Shown: one piece after another, positions 45,050-54,690 of the stretch
How the letters are laid out: every line of letters starts with the position of its first letter
Position numbering within the stretch: the first letter of the stretch is position 1
Assembly: GCA_026004675.1 (NCBI GenBank)
Contig: BPJP01000003.1
Location: 124,001-188,000, forward strand
Length of the DNA: 64,000 nt
Direction: 5' to 3'
DNA from: Gemmatales bacterium
Lineage (GTDB): Bacteria > Planctomycetota > Planctomycetia > Gemmatales > Gemmataceae
Program-made: the position numbers and the translations under genes
Notes under the pieces: generated by a model
Seen by the model: only the letters and a program-made list of their open reading frames with translations
The model's database searches: none
What the model was told of the DNA's origin: nothing

Positions 45050-45727
45050 AAGATTTCACCTTTGCACAGTTGGGAACTGAAGCCGGCAGAGGCGATCGCC
45101 TTGCAGCGTACGTTGGCGGGCCAGATCGACACCCGCAGTCCTTTGACGAGATACCGCTACGTGGCCGGCGCTGATGTGAGTTACAACCGTTTCGACAATC
45201 TCTTTTTCGCTGGCGTCGTCGTGGTAGCTTTCCCTGAGTTAGAGGTGGTCGAAAAACGTAGCGCCGTCTGCCGAAGCCCTTTCCCTTACGTGCCGGGTTT
45301 GCTTTCGTTTCGGGAAGCACCCGGTCTGTTGTCGGCTTTTGCCCAGCTCGAAACACGTCCGGACGTGGTGATGTTCGATGGGCATGGCTACGCTCATCCG
45401 CGCCGTTTTGGCCTGGCCTGCCACATGGGGTTGTGGCTCGATGTGCCGACGCTCGGCTGTGCCAAATCGCTCCTGGTCGGGAAGCACCGCTCTGTCGGCA
45501 AAAAAGCAGGTTCAACGACACCGTTGTACGATGCCAAAGAAGTCATCGGCACGGTTGTCCGCACGCGATTCAAGGTACGCCCCGTCTTCGTTTCTGTTGG
45601 GCACCGGGTTGACTTGGCCAGTGCTGTCCGTCTCGTCTTGGCCTGTTGCCGGGGCTATCGCCTGCCCGAACCAACGCGTCAAGCTCATCTTCTCGTCAAT
45701 GCGCTACGCAGGCAAGGAGCTTGCTGA
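45050..45727 (+). CDS. nfi: Endonuclease V
   Basis: A ~225-residue nuclease that cuts DNA (or RNA) next to deoxyinosine. Motifs: YVAGADVSYN (first metal Asp), FREAPGLLSAF, MFDGHGYAHPRRFGLACHMG (second Asp and the wedge region), and GCAKSLLVGKH. The C-terminal VRPVFVSVGHRVDLASAVRL completes the fold. ATG 45050 is chosen by family length; TTG 45023 is also in frame, and neither has a clear ribosome site. Confidence 0.92.
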   Translation, partial: KISPLHSWELKPAEAIALQRTLAGQIDTRSPLTRYRYVAGADVSYNRFDNLFFAGVVVVAFPELEVVEKRSAVCRSPFPYVPGLLSFREAPGLLSAFAQLETRPDVVMFDGHGYAHPRRFGLACHMGLWLDVPTLGCAKSLLVGKHRSVGKKAGSTTPLYDAKEVIGTVVRTRFKVRPVFVSVGHRVDLASAVRLVLACCRGYRLPEPTRQAHLLVNALRRQGAC

Positions 45728-45880
45728 GCCTTTTTCTGCGATCTATGTATACTTACAGGAGGTCATTGTCCTGCTCTTTTTGTCGGCACCGACCGGATCG
45801 CTTTCGGCATGGTTCGGCAGGGCCGAGTTCACACAAGGCAGCATGCAAACCTACAACGTAACCTGCCTTCAGGAATCCGT

Positions 45881-46315
45881 ATGGGTTGTTTGCCTCCTAT
45901 GGTCTTGACGATACCCAGTCAGCCGCGGCTCATTCGGCTCGCCCATGACTTCGTCGAATCGGTCTGCCAGGCCGGCGGTCTCGATGAAAAAACAACCCAT
46001 GCTGTCGTTTTGGCTACTGGCGAAGCGGTGAGCAATATCGTCCGACACGCCCATCGCAACCGCCCCGACGCCCTCTTCCAAATCCAGTGTCGTTTTCAGC
46101 AGGATGGCATCGAAATCTGCCTTTGCGATGAAGGCGAACCATTCGATATCGATGCCGTTCCTCATCTCGATCCAGGCGAGCTTCGTGAAGGAGGCCGAGG
46201 CGTATTTCTCATGCGGACCCTCATGGATGAACTGTCCTGTTCGCCTCGCCGCGAAGGCGGAAACACGCTACGGATGCGGAAGCGCTGTCGGTGCCGCTTT
46301 TTCGAAAAAAGCTGA
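45881..46315 (+). CDS. Anti-sigma factor kinase-like protein (HATPase, RsbW type)
   Basis: A 144-residue GHKL-fold protein. ATG 45881 has AGGA 6 bases upstream. The N box is VVLATGEAVSNIVRHAHRN, the G1 box is ICLCDEGEPFD, and the G2 box is REGGRGVFLMRTLMDEL. Such proteins bind and phosphorylate anti-anti-sigma factors or sequester sigma factors. No STAS-domain partner is adjacent. The C-terminal tail is Arg/Cys-rich (MRKRCRCRFF). Confidence 0.85.
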   Translation: MGCLPPMVLTIPSQPRLIRLAHDFVESVCQAGGLDEKTTHAVVLATGEAVSNIVRHAHRNRPDALFQIQCRFQQDGIEICLCDEGEPFDIDAVPHLDPGELREGGRGVFLMRTLMDELSCSPRREGGNTLRMRKRCRCRFFEKS

Positions 46316-46444
46316 ACGTGAACTTGGGTTGCGGAAAGATTGGGCATTTGGGCTTTTGTCAACCCATCACCTGCCATAAAATCACCAGCAACCGCGATTT
46401 TCGCGGCAAGTGATACGATTCGTCGAAACCCATTCAACAAAGAG

Positions 46445-47944
46445 ATGAGCAAAGTTTACATCGAAACCGTCGGTTGCCAGATGAACGTGCTCGATAGCGA
46501 GCTTGTCGTCAGCAGTCTGCGCCGGCAAGGCTACGAACTGACTTACGAGGCTACCGATGCGGATGTAATCTTGTTCAATACGTGCAGCGTTCGCCAGCAT
46601 GCCGAAGATAAAATTTATAGCGCTTTGGGAAGGCTTCGCGGGCACAAGAGGCGCCATCCCGAAAAAGTCATCGGCGTATTGGGTTGTATGGCACAAAAAG
46701 ACCAGGAATCGATCCGGCGCCGCGCTCCACACGTCGATCTCATTTGCGGGACCGGACAACTGGCGAAACTGCCTCAACTCATTGCTGAGGTCCAAAATAG
46801 TGGCCGACCGCAGACAGCTGTCAGCCTCGATCGTAAAGCCGCTTCACGTCCCGAGATCGAAGCCAGCTTTGCCAGTTACGATCCGCTTCGTGATCCGTCG
46901 ATGCGGCCCAATTCTTTCCAAGCCTACGTTCGCATCATGATCGGGTGCGATAAATTCTGCACGTATTGCATCGTGCCCAGCGTGCGCGGACCGGAGCAAA
47001 GCCGACACCCCGAAGAGATTTCGATTGAAGTTCGACAACTGGCGGATGAAGGCTGCAAGGAAATCACCTTACTCGGCCAGACCGTCAACAGCTACAAATA
47101 TAAAACCGGCGACGGTCGAACGGTCAGGCTCTCCGACCTGCTTGCCCGAATCCACGACACGACTGGCATCGAACGCATTAAATTCGTGACGAACTTTCCG
47201 CGCGACATGTCGGATGATCTGCTCCAGTCCGTCCGGGACCTGCCGAAGGTTTGCCCGTATTTGCACGTTCCGGCCCAATCGGGGTGCAACGATGTGCTCA
47301 AACGGATGAAGCGGCTTTATACGGTGGAATATTACCGCGACATGTTGGCGCGTTGCCGGGAAACCATTCCGGGAGTCTCCATAAGCAGCGATTTCATCGT
47401 CGGTTTTTGCGGCGAAACCGAAGAATCTTTTGAACGCACGTGCAATTTGGTGCGGGAAGCCGGTTTCAAAAACAGCTTCATTTTCAAATACAGCCCAAGG
47501 CCGGGTACGAAAGGGTATGAATTGTATCCTGACGATGTACCCGAAGAAGTCAAACGGCGTCGCAATAATGATCTTTTGGCCATCCAGAATGCGGTCAGCC
47601 TGCAAGATCATTTATCTCGCGTCGGGCAGACAGTCGACGTGCTGGTCGAAGGCCCCAGCAAGACTTTTCTGAAGTCGCACCGTGAATCATCCGACGGACC
47701 TGTCCAACTTACGGGTCGAACGAGAACGGATCACATTGTGGTTTTTGACGGCAACCCCAGGCTGATCGGACAGACCGTTTCCGTGCAGGTGGAAGCGGCA
47801 ACGGCCTTTACATTGTTCGGAAAAGTGGTGACGCACGAAGTTGTCGACAGCGCCAGAAGCCACCTTGCCACGCCGTTGCCAGTTTTTGCAGGCACCCCGT
47901 CTCGCCGCATCGGTCTGCCCGTCATAGGCAATGAACCCTGGTGA
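46445..47944 (+). CDS. miaB: tRNA methylthiotransferase MiaB
   Basis: A 499-residue radical-SAM enzyme that adds methylthio to i6A37 of tRNA. The N-terminal cluster domain has VGCQMNVLDSEL, NTCSVRQHAEDKI and VLGCMAQ; the radical-SAM CxxxCxxC is in CDKFCTYCIVPSVRGPE. The family motifs LLGQTVNSYKY and HVPAQSGCNDVLKRM are present, and the C-terminal part is a TRAM domain ending ~50 residues before the stop. ATG 46445 gives the family N-terminus although AAAGAG is directly adjacent to it. Confidence 0.95.
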   Translation: MSKVYIETVGCQMNVLDSELVVSSLRRQGYELTYEATDADVILFNTCSVRQHAEDKIYSALGRLRGHKRRHPEKVIGVLGCMAQKDQESIRRRAPHVDLICGTGQLAKLPQLIAEVQNSGRPQTAVSLDRKAASRPEIEASFASYDPLRDPSMRPNSFQAYVRIMIGCDKFCTYCIVPSVRGPEQSRHPEEISIEVRQLADEGCKEITLLGQTVNSYKYKTGDGRTVRLSDLLARIHDTTGIERIKFVTNFPRDMSDDLLQSVRDLPKVCPYLHVPAQSGCNDVLKRMKRLYTVEYYRDMLARCRETIPGVSISSDFIVGFCGETEESFERTCNLVREAGFKNSFIFKYSPRPGTKGYELYPDDVPEEVKRRRNNDLLAIQNAVSLQDHLSRVGQTVDVLVEGPSKTFLKSHRESSDGPVQLTGRTRTDHIVVFDGNPRLIGQTVSVQVEAATAFTLFGKVVTHEVVDSARSHLATPLPVFAGTPSRRIGLPVIGNEPW

Positions 47945-48213
47945 AGAAGACCTAATCGCCAGCCTGTTGCCAAGCGCAGAAAAAAACGCCCTGCACGATG
48001 GAGCCGGCATAGCCCCAACTTTGCCGCGACCAGCGGTGCCCATGTTGATCGCGCCAAGAGAGTTTTTTCGCCCGTGCAAGGCGTTGTTCACTATGACAAC
48101 AATCGGACGCTACTTTTTGTTGGCGCTTTTTCGTAAAAAATTTTTTCGGATGCCCCAAAAGTCGGGCCTGTCGTGAAGTTCTCGAAAGCAACCGTTTTGC
48201 CCCTGAATCGGCA

Positions 48214-49324
48214 ATGAACCAGGTCTACCTCGATGCCCTCGATTTTGCCGCCCACCAATGCCGTCGCTTGGTCATCAGCCATCCCGGCTATTATCCGATG
48301 TACACCGTGAACGGGCGCTGGAACCGGGAAGGAGAGCGTTGGACGCACTGGTGCGACGGTTTTTATCCGGGCATTTTCTGGCTGCTTCACATGCATACCA
48401 AGGACAGCCAATGGCGACAGTATGCCGAAGAGTACACACGGCCATTGGAACCCGCGCAAGCATGATCGCACTGTCCATGACCTCGGCTTCATTTTTCTGT
48501 CTACATATGGTCGCTGGTATCGTTTGACCCGCGAACCGGCTTTGCGCGATGTGCTCGTTGAAGCTGGCCGGACCCTTTCTTTGCGTCGGCAAAAAGGGGG
48601 CTACCTCGCTTCGTTCATTGGCCCTTCGTCCCTCTTCATCGACATCATGATGAACGTCGGTTTGATACTCTGGGCGGCCAAGGCGACCGGCGATGCGGAA
48701 TTAAAAGACATTGCGTTAGCACATTGTCGAACGACGGCTCGTTATCTGGTCCGTCCAGACGGCAGCACGGCCCATGAAGGACTTTTCGATCCGAAAACCG
48801 GCAATTTTCTCGAACAAAGCACTCACCAGGGTTGGAACGCGGAAAGCACCTGGACACGTGGACTGGCCTGGGCCTTGTATGGATTCGCCTCTGTTTTTCG
48901 TTTGAGCGGTCTCGACGAATTTCTGGCGGTCTCGCAACGGTGTGCCGATTGTTACCTGCGTCGGGTTCAGCAGGCGGGAGAAAATGGCGTGCCGTATTGG
49001 GATTTCGACCTGCCAGCAGACGTGCCGCATCTTTTTGATTCCTCGGCAGCGGCTATCACTGCCAGCGGTTTGTTCGAACTCGCCGAAATTGCCGACAGTG
49101 AAAACAATCGTCAGCGCTATCGGCAAGCAGCTCATTCCATCTTGCAGGCTCTGTGCACGGACCGGTTTTTGCCGCGGAATAAGCCGGAGTGGGAAGGTAT
49201 CCTGCTTGAAGGGATCTACCATTTTCACAAGAACCTGGGCGTCAGCGAGTCGGTCGCCTGGGGAGACCATTTTTTTGTTGAGGCGTTGTTCAAGGCGTTG
49301 TACGGCTGCGAACCGCTGGATTGA
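48214..49324 (+). CDS. GH88/GH105-like unsaturated glucuronyl hydrolase (one apparent frameshift)
   Basis: Two frames join into ~369 residues of an alpha/alpha-barrel hydrolase. ATG 48214 starts NQVYLDALDFAAHQCRRLVI, with GYYPMYTVNGRW and WCDGFYPGIFWLLH. The frame breaks at CCC 48451-48453; with one C removed the protein runs on as EPRKHDRTVHDLGFIFLSTY. VHDLGF and FIDIMMNVGLILWAA carry the two acidic residues of unsaturated glucuronyl hydrolases. Later are WNAESTWTRGLAWALYGFAS and WDFDLPADVPHLFDSSAAAI. No signal peptide is seen. It would remove unsaturated uronic acids from cleaved polysaccharides. Alternatives: a genuine pseudogene. Confidence 0.82.
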
Positions 49325-49497
49325 TCACGGGTAAAATCGGCAACGACTTTTCCGCGGATTCAGCTTGACAGAAAGTCGGAAACGTGCGACGGATGGATAT
49401 AGCAGTCGGGCTGTTGGTTGCAGGGAGCATCTGCCGGTGAGTTGCCCGTGTGTTGCAAACCGACTCACCAGCTTCGCTCGAAGGAGGTCACCCGTTT

Positions 49498-49806
49498 ATG
49501 CTGCACGTTACGTGTGATCTTTGCAGCAAGGAAATCACCCCGCCGGTTGACGCTCATTTTGTCGTCAAGATGGAAGTCTACGCGGCCTTCGATCCCTCCG
49601 AAGTCACAGACGCTGATCTGGACGAGGATCACCTAGAGGCGATAGCGAAAATGCTGTGCGAAGAAGAGGAGGTGGTCGACCCGGACCATGCTGCTCCGCG
49701 TTACAAGAAGTTCCGGTTCGACCTGTGCGCGGAATGCCACCGCAAATTCATCCGCGATCCACTGATTCGGGAAACGGAAAAGAAACTCAATTTCAGCGAG
49801 AATTAA
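49498..49806 (+). CDS. Small CxxC zinc protein
   Basis: A 102-residue protein. ATG 49498 has GGAGG 10 bases upstream; the earlier in-frame start at 49450 does not. The N-terminal VTCDLCSKEI and C-terminal FDLCAECHRKFI form two CxxC pairs that likely bind one zinc, with an acidic middle part. I do not recognise a named family; the layout is common in planctomycetes. It converges with the transporter gene. Confidence 0.78.
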   Translation: MLHVTCDLCSKEITPPVDAHFVVKMEVYAAFDPSEVTDADLDEDHLEAIAKMLCEEEEVVDPDHAAPRYKKFRFDLCAECHRKFIRDPLIRETEKKLNFSEN

Positions 49807-49935
49807 AGATTGCAGGCAGAGCAGGGAGTTGTGGCAAGTCTGCCAAGCGCCGCTGAACCCATTTCGGCTACAAACCTCCGAAGGGGTTGATAGGGAGAAT
49901 GGCTGCATACGGAAACCCGAATTCGCTCGCGCACG

Positions 49936-51510
49936 TCACTTCCCTTCAAACCGCTCAATAACAGCGCAGCCGCATGCGTCGCTCCATACGTTGACACTCG
50001 TCCGACACATGTCGAGAACGCGGTCGATGGCAAGAATGATCGGCACCTTGTCCGCCGGCAACCCAACGGCCTGCAAAATGATGACCATCATGACAAAACC
50101 AGCGCTGGGAATGCCTGCCGCACCAATGCTCGCCAACAACGCCGTCACCACGATCAATATCTGTGTTGCCAACGTCAAGGTGAAATTCGGTTCCAGCTGA
50201 GCGATGAACATGACGGCGACAACCTCGTATAGTGCTGTCCCATCCATATTGATCGTCGCCCCCAGAGGCAGTACGAAGGAACCGATGCGATTGCTGATGC
50301 CGGCGCGCTTCTCGACGCAACTCAACGTCAACGGCAACGTGGCATTGCTCGAAGCGGAACTGAAAGCGGTCAACAACGCCGGACTCAACGCATTCGCGTA
50401 TTGCAGCGGACTGCGACCGGCTACCCACTTGACAATCAGCGGCAAAACAATTACCCCGTGCACGAACAACGCACAAAGTACCGTCAAGAAATACCACCCC
50501 AGTGAAAGAAACAGGCCGAGACCCTGCGTCGATGTCGCGTACAACATCAACGCGAAAACACCGAACGGAGCCAACTTGATAACCGCCAACGTCAAGGCCA
50601 TCATCACATCGAAAGCGGCCTGAAAAAGGTTGCGAATGACATCGGCCGATTGGCCCCCCACGATCACTGTGAAAATCCCGAACGCCAGTGTGAAGGCGAT
50701 AATCGATAAGAAATCGCCTTGGGCCGCCGCCCCGATCGGATTCTCAGGAATCATGTTTTCAAGCTGCTCGTAGAGCAGTGCCGCTAGTTCTTTAGGCGGA
50801 GGCGTCTCGTCCGCGGCTTTCTGTTCGGCCGCCTTGACCGGTTGCGGCTTGACACCAGGCTGGATCGTGTTGACGAAAAACAAACCGGTGATGATGGCGA
50901 GGAAACTGGTTGCCAGATAATAACTGATCGTCCGCCCGAACATCCTTCCAAGCCGACTGGCATTAGCTAAGCCCGTTACCCCCGTCATCAGCGAGCAGAT
51001 GATCAGCGGGATCGCCACCATTTTCAATAAGCGCAAAAAAAGTGCACCGATCAAATGAGCAGCGTCACCAATGCGACGGGCGGTCGAGCGTCCGTGGGCG
51101 TGGAAGCGCAGATATTCTTTGGGCTGGTTTTTCTTGAAAGCCCCCAGATCGTAATACGCCCCTGGCGTTTGGCCGCTGGGATCCACGATCCACTCGTCGA
51201 GAAAATTCCCCGCCTGGTCTTCGACTCGAATTTCGATGCGCTGCGTTGAATCACGAAAAAAATAGACAAGATTGTTGATCTCCGCGGTGGTCTCGCGTTC
51301 GCTAAGTGTCGCGTTAAGAGTGAAACCGATGCTGGCGCCGAGCACCATGGCCAGGAGAATTTGCCAGTGCAACGGGAAGCGCTGCTCGGCAACGGTCGCT
51401 GAAGGAGTGGGATCGCTCGCCGTTTCGCCTTCTGCTTCTCCCGAAGACGATAGGTCGGCTTGCGGCTGTTCGTCGGGAGCGGATGGGTTTTCAGGACGAT
51501 CGCTTGACAT
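49936..51510 (-). CDS. Dicarboxylate/amino acid:cation symporter (DAACS family)
   Basis: A ~524-residue membrane transporter of the GltP/DctA class that takes up dicarboxylates or acidic amino acids with sodium or protons. The substrate-site marks are SSASSNATLPLTL (serine-rich hairpin), INMDGTALYEVVAVMF and AIDRVLDMCRTSVNVWSDAC. ATG 51510 has GAGG upstream; the frame is open further to 51564. The first ~45 residues are an acidic disordered tail. An insertion of ~80 residues (FRDSTQRIEIRVEDQAGNFL onward) between the first two membrane spans is unusual for the family and probably lies outside the membrane. Confidence 0.88.
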   Translation of the reverse strand: MSSDRPENPSAPDEQPQADLSSSGEAEGETASDPTPSATVAEQRFPLHWQILLAMVLGASIGFTLNATLSERETTAEINNLVYFFRDSTQRIEIRVEDQAGNFLDEWIVDPSGQTPGAYYDLGAFKKNQPKEYLRFHAHGRSTARRIGDAAHLIGALFLRLLKMVAIPLIICSLMTGVTGLANASRLGRMFGRTISYYLATSFLAIITGLFFVNTIQPGVKPQPVKAAEQKAADETPPPKELAALLYEQLENMIPENPIGAAAQGDFLSIIAFTLAFGIFTVIVGGQSADVIRNLFQAAFDVMMALTLAVIKLAPFGVFALMLYATSTQGLGLFLSLGWYFLTVLCALFVHGVIVLPLIVKWVAGRSPLQYANALSPALLTAFSSASSNATLPLTLSCVEKRAGISNRIGSFVLPLGATINMDGTALYEVVAVMFIAQLEPNFTLTLATQILIVVTALLASIGAAGIPSAGFVMMVIILQAVGLPADKVPIILAIDRVLDMCRTSVNVWSDACGCAVIERFEGK

Positions 51511-51663
51511 ATCCGGCCTCGCAGAAGCACTTTGATCTGGAATTGCAAGGATTTTAGCTGCCAACGGAGTTCGCGGAAAGCAAATGCGTGGTTCCGGGGG
51601 GACGTTGCCGACAGCACATCGGTTTCCAGACGGTTCGGTTAGCGAAGACTGGTCTGACTCGTC

Positions 51664-51707
51664 TTGACGGAAAAGGCGAGGGAATGTTTAATACCTAAAG
51701 ATTTAGG
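51664..51707 (+). promoter_or_regulatory. blaI promoter and overlapping operator
   Basis: TTGACG (51664-51669), 17 bases, TTTAAT (51687-51692). CCTAAAGATTTAGG (51694-51707), a 6-base inverted repeat with a 2-base spacer, covers the likely transcription start. This is the arrangement expected of an autorepressed BlaI operator. No gene is seen in 51511-51733. Confidence 0.7.
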
Positions 51708-51733
51708 CTTTAATTTTTCGTTGGAGAGTTGCA

Positions 51734-52114
51734 GTGCCTGAGAAGCCAACACCAACTGCAAGGGAGCTGGAAATTCTCAAAGTGCTCTGGGAGCAGGGAC
51801 CGTCCTCGGTTCGCGATGTTCATCGTCGGTTGTCGCAGCACGAAGACCTGGCCTACAACACGGTGCAAACCCTGATGCGCATCATGGAAGAGAAGGGGTT
51901 GGTGTCGCATCACACTGAGGGGCGGACCTTTGTTTACACGCCGAAGTTTTCGCGCGACGACAGTGCTCTTCATTTTCTGGACCGCGTGTTTGATGGCGCC
52001 GTCGACGAGCTTGTGATGACTTTGCTGCGCAGCGAACGCATCGCACCCGACGAGCTGGAACGGATGCAAAAAATGATCGCTGCTGCCCGGAAGCAGAAAT
52101 TGTCCGGTTCCTGA
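51734..52114 (+). CDS. BlaI/MecI-family repressor
   Basis: A 126-residue winged-helix repressor. GTG 51734 has GGAGAG upstream. The DNA-binding part is PTARELEILKVLWEQGPSSV, RDVHRRLSQHEDLAYNTVQT and LMRIMEEKGLVSH; the dimer part follows (FLDRVFDGAVDELVMTLLRS). BlaI-type repressors are cleaved by the partner M56 protease when a signal comes; that partner is the next gene, 100 bases on. An inverted repeat overlapping its own promoter is the likely operator. Confidence 0.9.
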   Translation: MPEKPTPTARELEILKVLWEQGPSSVRDVHRRLSQHEDLAYNTVQTLMRIMEEKGLVSHHTEGRTFVYTPKFSRDDSALHFLDRVFDGAVDELVMTLLRSERIAPDELERMQKMIAAARKQKLSGS

Positions 52115-52214
52115 GCGAATCAGTCTCGTCGCTCGTTTTCGTCGACCCCTGTACCGGCTTTTCAGCCGATTGTGTGCAACGCCCTAATTCGAGCTGCTGG
52201 AAGCGAGGACTGGC

Positions 52215-54666
52215 ATGAGCGAAATTGCAAGCGCATCGACGATGTGGTTGGTGCACAGTGCCGCGGGCGGCGGGTTGCTGCTCTTGATTAGCTGGTTCTG
52301 GCTTAGCGCCACCCGACAGCCGGCACGAAAACAGCGATTGGGCGAAATCGGCGTTGCTTCTGCTCTACTGCTGGCGGTTTTGTGTCTGGCTCCTTCGTGG
52401 TGGTATCTTCCTTCCCACTTTGCACTGGAATCGCAAAACCCGTCCAAGCCGCCGAAAGCCATCGAAAGCGAAGCGAGCGCCAGGTCCGAAAGCGTTGTGC
52501 GGATTTATCTCGAACCGTCGCTGCGTCTGGAAGCATCTGCCGAGCCCCCCCCCTTCGTCGGCAGACCGAAAGCCGATCGATCAAAATACCGAGCGCTTGC
52601 AAAAAGACAAAGGAACACAGTCGGCGGAAGTCGCCGCTGAGAGCCAAGGAGGGATGACCGAAAAGCCAGGTTGGCGTGGGCGATGGGTGGAGTTGGCCCG
52701 GGCCATCTGGCCTTGGCTGGGGCCAGCTTATCTCATCGCGTCTGGCCTCTTGCTTGCGCGTTGCCTGTTGGCGTATTTCGCCCTGTGGCGGTTGTTACGT
52801 TCGTCGATTCCGGCTCCCCCCGATGTCGTTGACGTGTTCGACGCTTTGGGCCGTAGCCGGAATTGTCGCCTACTGGTTGCGCCGGCCGTCCAGTCACCTT
52901 TTAGCTGCGGACTGATTCGCCCGACCATCGTCCTGACGCCGGAGCTTTGCGATCCGAGATTTCGTTCCGAACTTCGTTGGGTATTTATCCATGAATTGAC
53001 CCATATTGAACGCCGGGATGCCTGGACGTGTTTGTTGTTTGGTATTGGCCAGGCGGTCTACTTTTACGTGCCATGGTTCTGGTGGATACGCCGGCACGTT
53101 CAGCTCTGCCAAGAGTATCTCGCCGATGCTGCCGCTGCTGGCGTTTCCGAACAAGCAGCCGACTATGCCCAATTCCTTCTTGAGTTGCGAAAAGCTCCTG
53201 CGCTCTCGGTACGAGCGGTGGGGGTCTCAGGAAACACTTCGGATCTCTATCGGAGGGTGACCATGTTGTTACAAAGACCGTATCGTCTCGAACAAGGCTG
53301 CCCGCGTTGGTGGCTTGCCAGCGCTCTTTGTGCCTTGTTCTCTGTTGCTGTTGTCGCTTCTGGTTTCGGTCTCCAGGCCAAACCTGTGACGGAGGAAGAC
53401 AGCGCTCCGCCGAAGAAAGAAAAGAAAGACGAGGCGGACCAGCCGGACAAGAGCAAGAAAGCCGTGCACATGTCCGTCCGCCAGGCAATCGAGAAATTGC
53501 AACAAGCTCTCAAAAACCTGCCTGCCGACGCCAAACCCGATGAAATGCGCAAAACCATTCAGCAGGCCATTGAAGAATTGCGACGAAACCTTCCCAAAGG
53601 CCCGATTCGAATCGATCTGGATGTTCCCAAGGCGGGCTTCAAGGGGATCATGCCGCCTCGGTTCGACTTCCCCAAAAACGCCATGGCTCCGTGGGGTTTT
53701 CCTTTCAAGCCGGTGGAATTTCGTTTGGGCGTCCAGGTGAGTCCGCCAAGCCCCGTTCTTGCCGATCAACTCGGCCTGGAAAAAGGTTCGGGCCTGGTCA
53801 TCCATCATGTGATGCCGAATTCCGCGGCTGCCAAAGCCGGCTTCAAACCTCACGATGTCCTTCTTCAGCTCGCGGGCAAGCAAGTTAAGAGCGACCACCT
53901 CGAGTTCGTCGAATTGTTGGACAGCATCGAAGGAGGGAAGGAAATCGATGCTGTTGTCCTCCGCAAGGGGAAAAAAGAAACGCTGAAGGTCCATGTTCCC
54001 GAGAAGCCGACCTTCGGTCCGTTCTGGCCTCCGTTTGGGCGTCGTCCTCGTTTCGGCATCAGTGGTTTTGCTCCCAGCGAAGACTTGAGGGCACAGTTCA
54101 ACCTCAAAAAAGGAATCGGTCTGGTAATCGATGAGGTTCAACCCGGGTCAGCAGCGGAGAAGGCTGGCATCCAGAAGAACGACGTTCTCCTCGAATTCGC
54201 CGGCAAACCTGTTCCCAGCGACATCGAACGATTTGCGCACTTGCTCGACACCATCGACGGCAGCAAGCCGGTCGACGCGATTATTCTTCGCAAAGGCAAA
54301 AAGCAAACCCTGAAAGGAATTCAATTGCCGCCCCGCAACACGTCTCTGCCGAACATCCGCATCGAAGCGATTCCCTTCGGCGGCAAGGGGGGCAAGCAAG
54401 ACGGTTCCATGGTTTTCGTGTTTCGCACCGATGACGAGGTTCGCGCCGAACGCCGGAAAGGAACGTCGAGGATCAGCGTCCACGGCGTAATCGAGGACGG
54501 CAAACTCAAAATCGACAAGATCGAGGTGCATGACGGAAAAAAGGCAGATCGTTACAAGAGTATCGACGACGTGCCCGAAAAGCACCGCGAGTCTGTGAAA
54601 GAATTGATCGAGTTGGCCGAAAAATCAGGACTGAGTATGCGATTGGAGAATCCCAACTTGAAATGA
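52215..54666 (+). CDS. M56 (BlaR1-like) membrane protease with two PDZ domains (one apparent frameshift)
   Basis: Two frames join into ~816 residues. ATG 52215 (GAGGA upstream) opens with membrane spans GGGLLLLISWFWLSA and GVASALLLAVLCLAP. The frame breaks at C9 (52545-52553) and with one C fewer continues SSADRKPIDQNTERLQKDKG. More membrane spans (LGPAYLIASGLLLARCLLAY) and the zinc site VFIHELTHIERRDAW (HExxH, His259) follow; CQEYLADAAA gives the third ligand. After another span, two PDZ domains lie at ~500-590 and ~605-700 (EKGSGLVIHHVMPNSAAAKA, KKGIGLVIDEVQPGSAAEKA). It should cleave BlaI in response to a signal; the PDZ pair replaces the usual penicillin-binding sensor, so the signal is probably a peptide or misfolded protein (inference). 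Confidence 0.85.
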
Positions 54667-54690
54667 TAAACGGCATGGAGAGTTGCCCTT

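Noticed and set aside
47931-48176. 81-codon plus-strand frame after miaB
   Set aside because: Overlaps the miaB end in another frame, has A/T runs near its end and no protein-like pattern.
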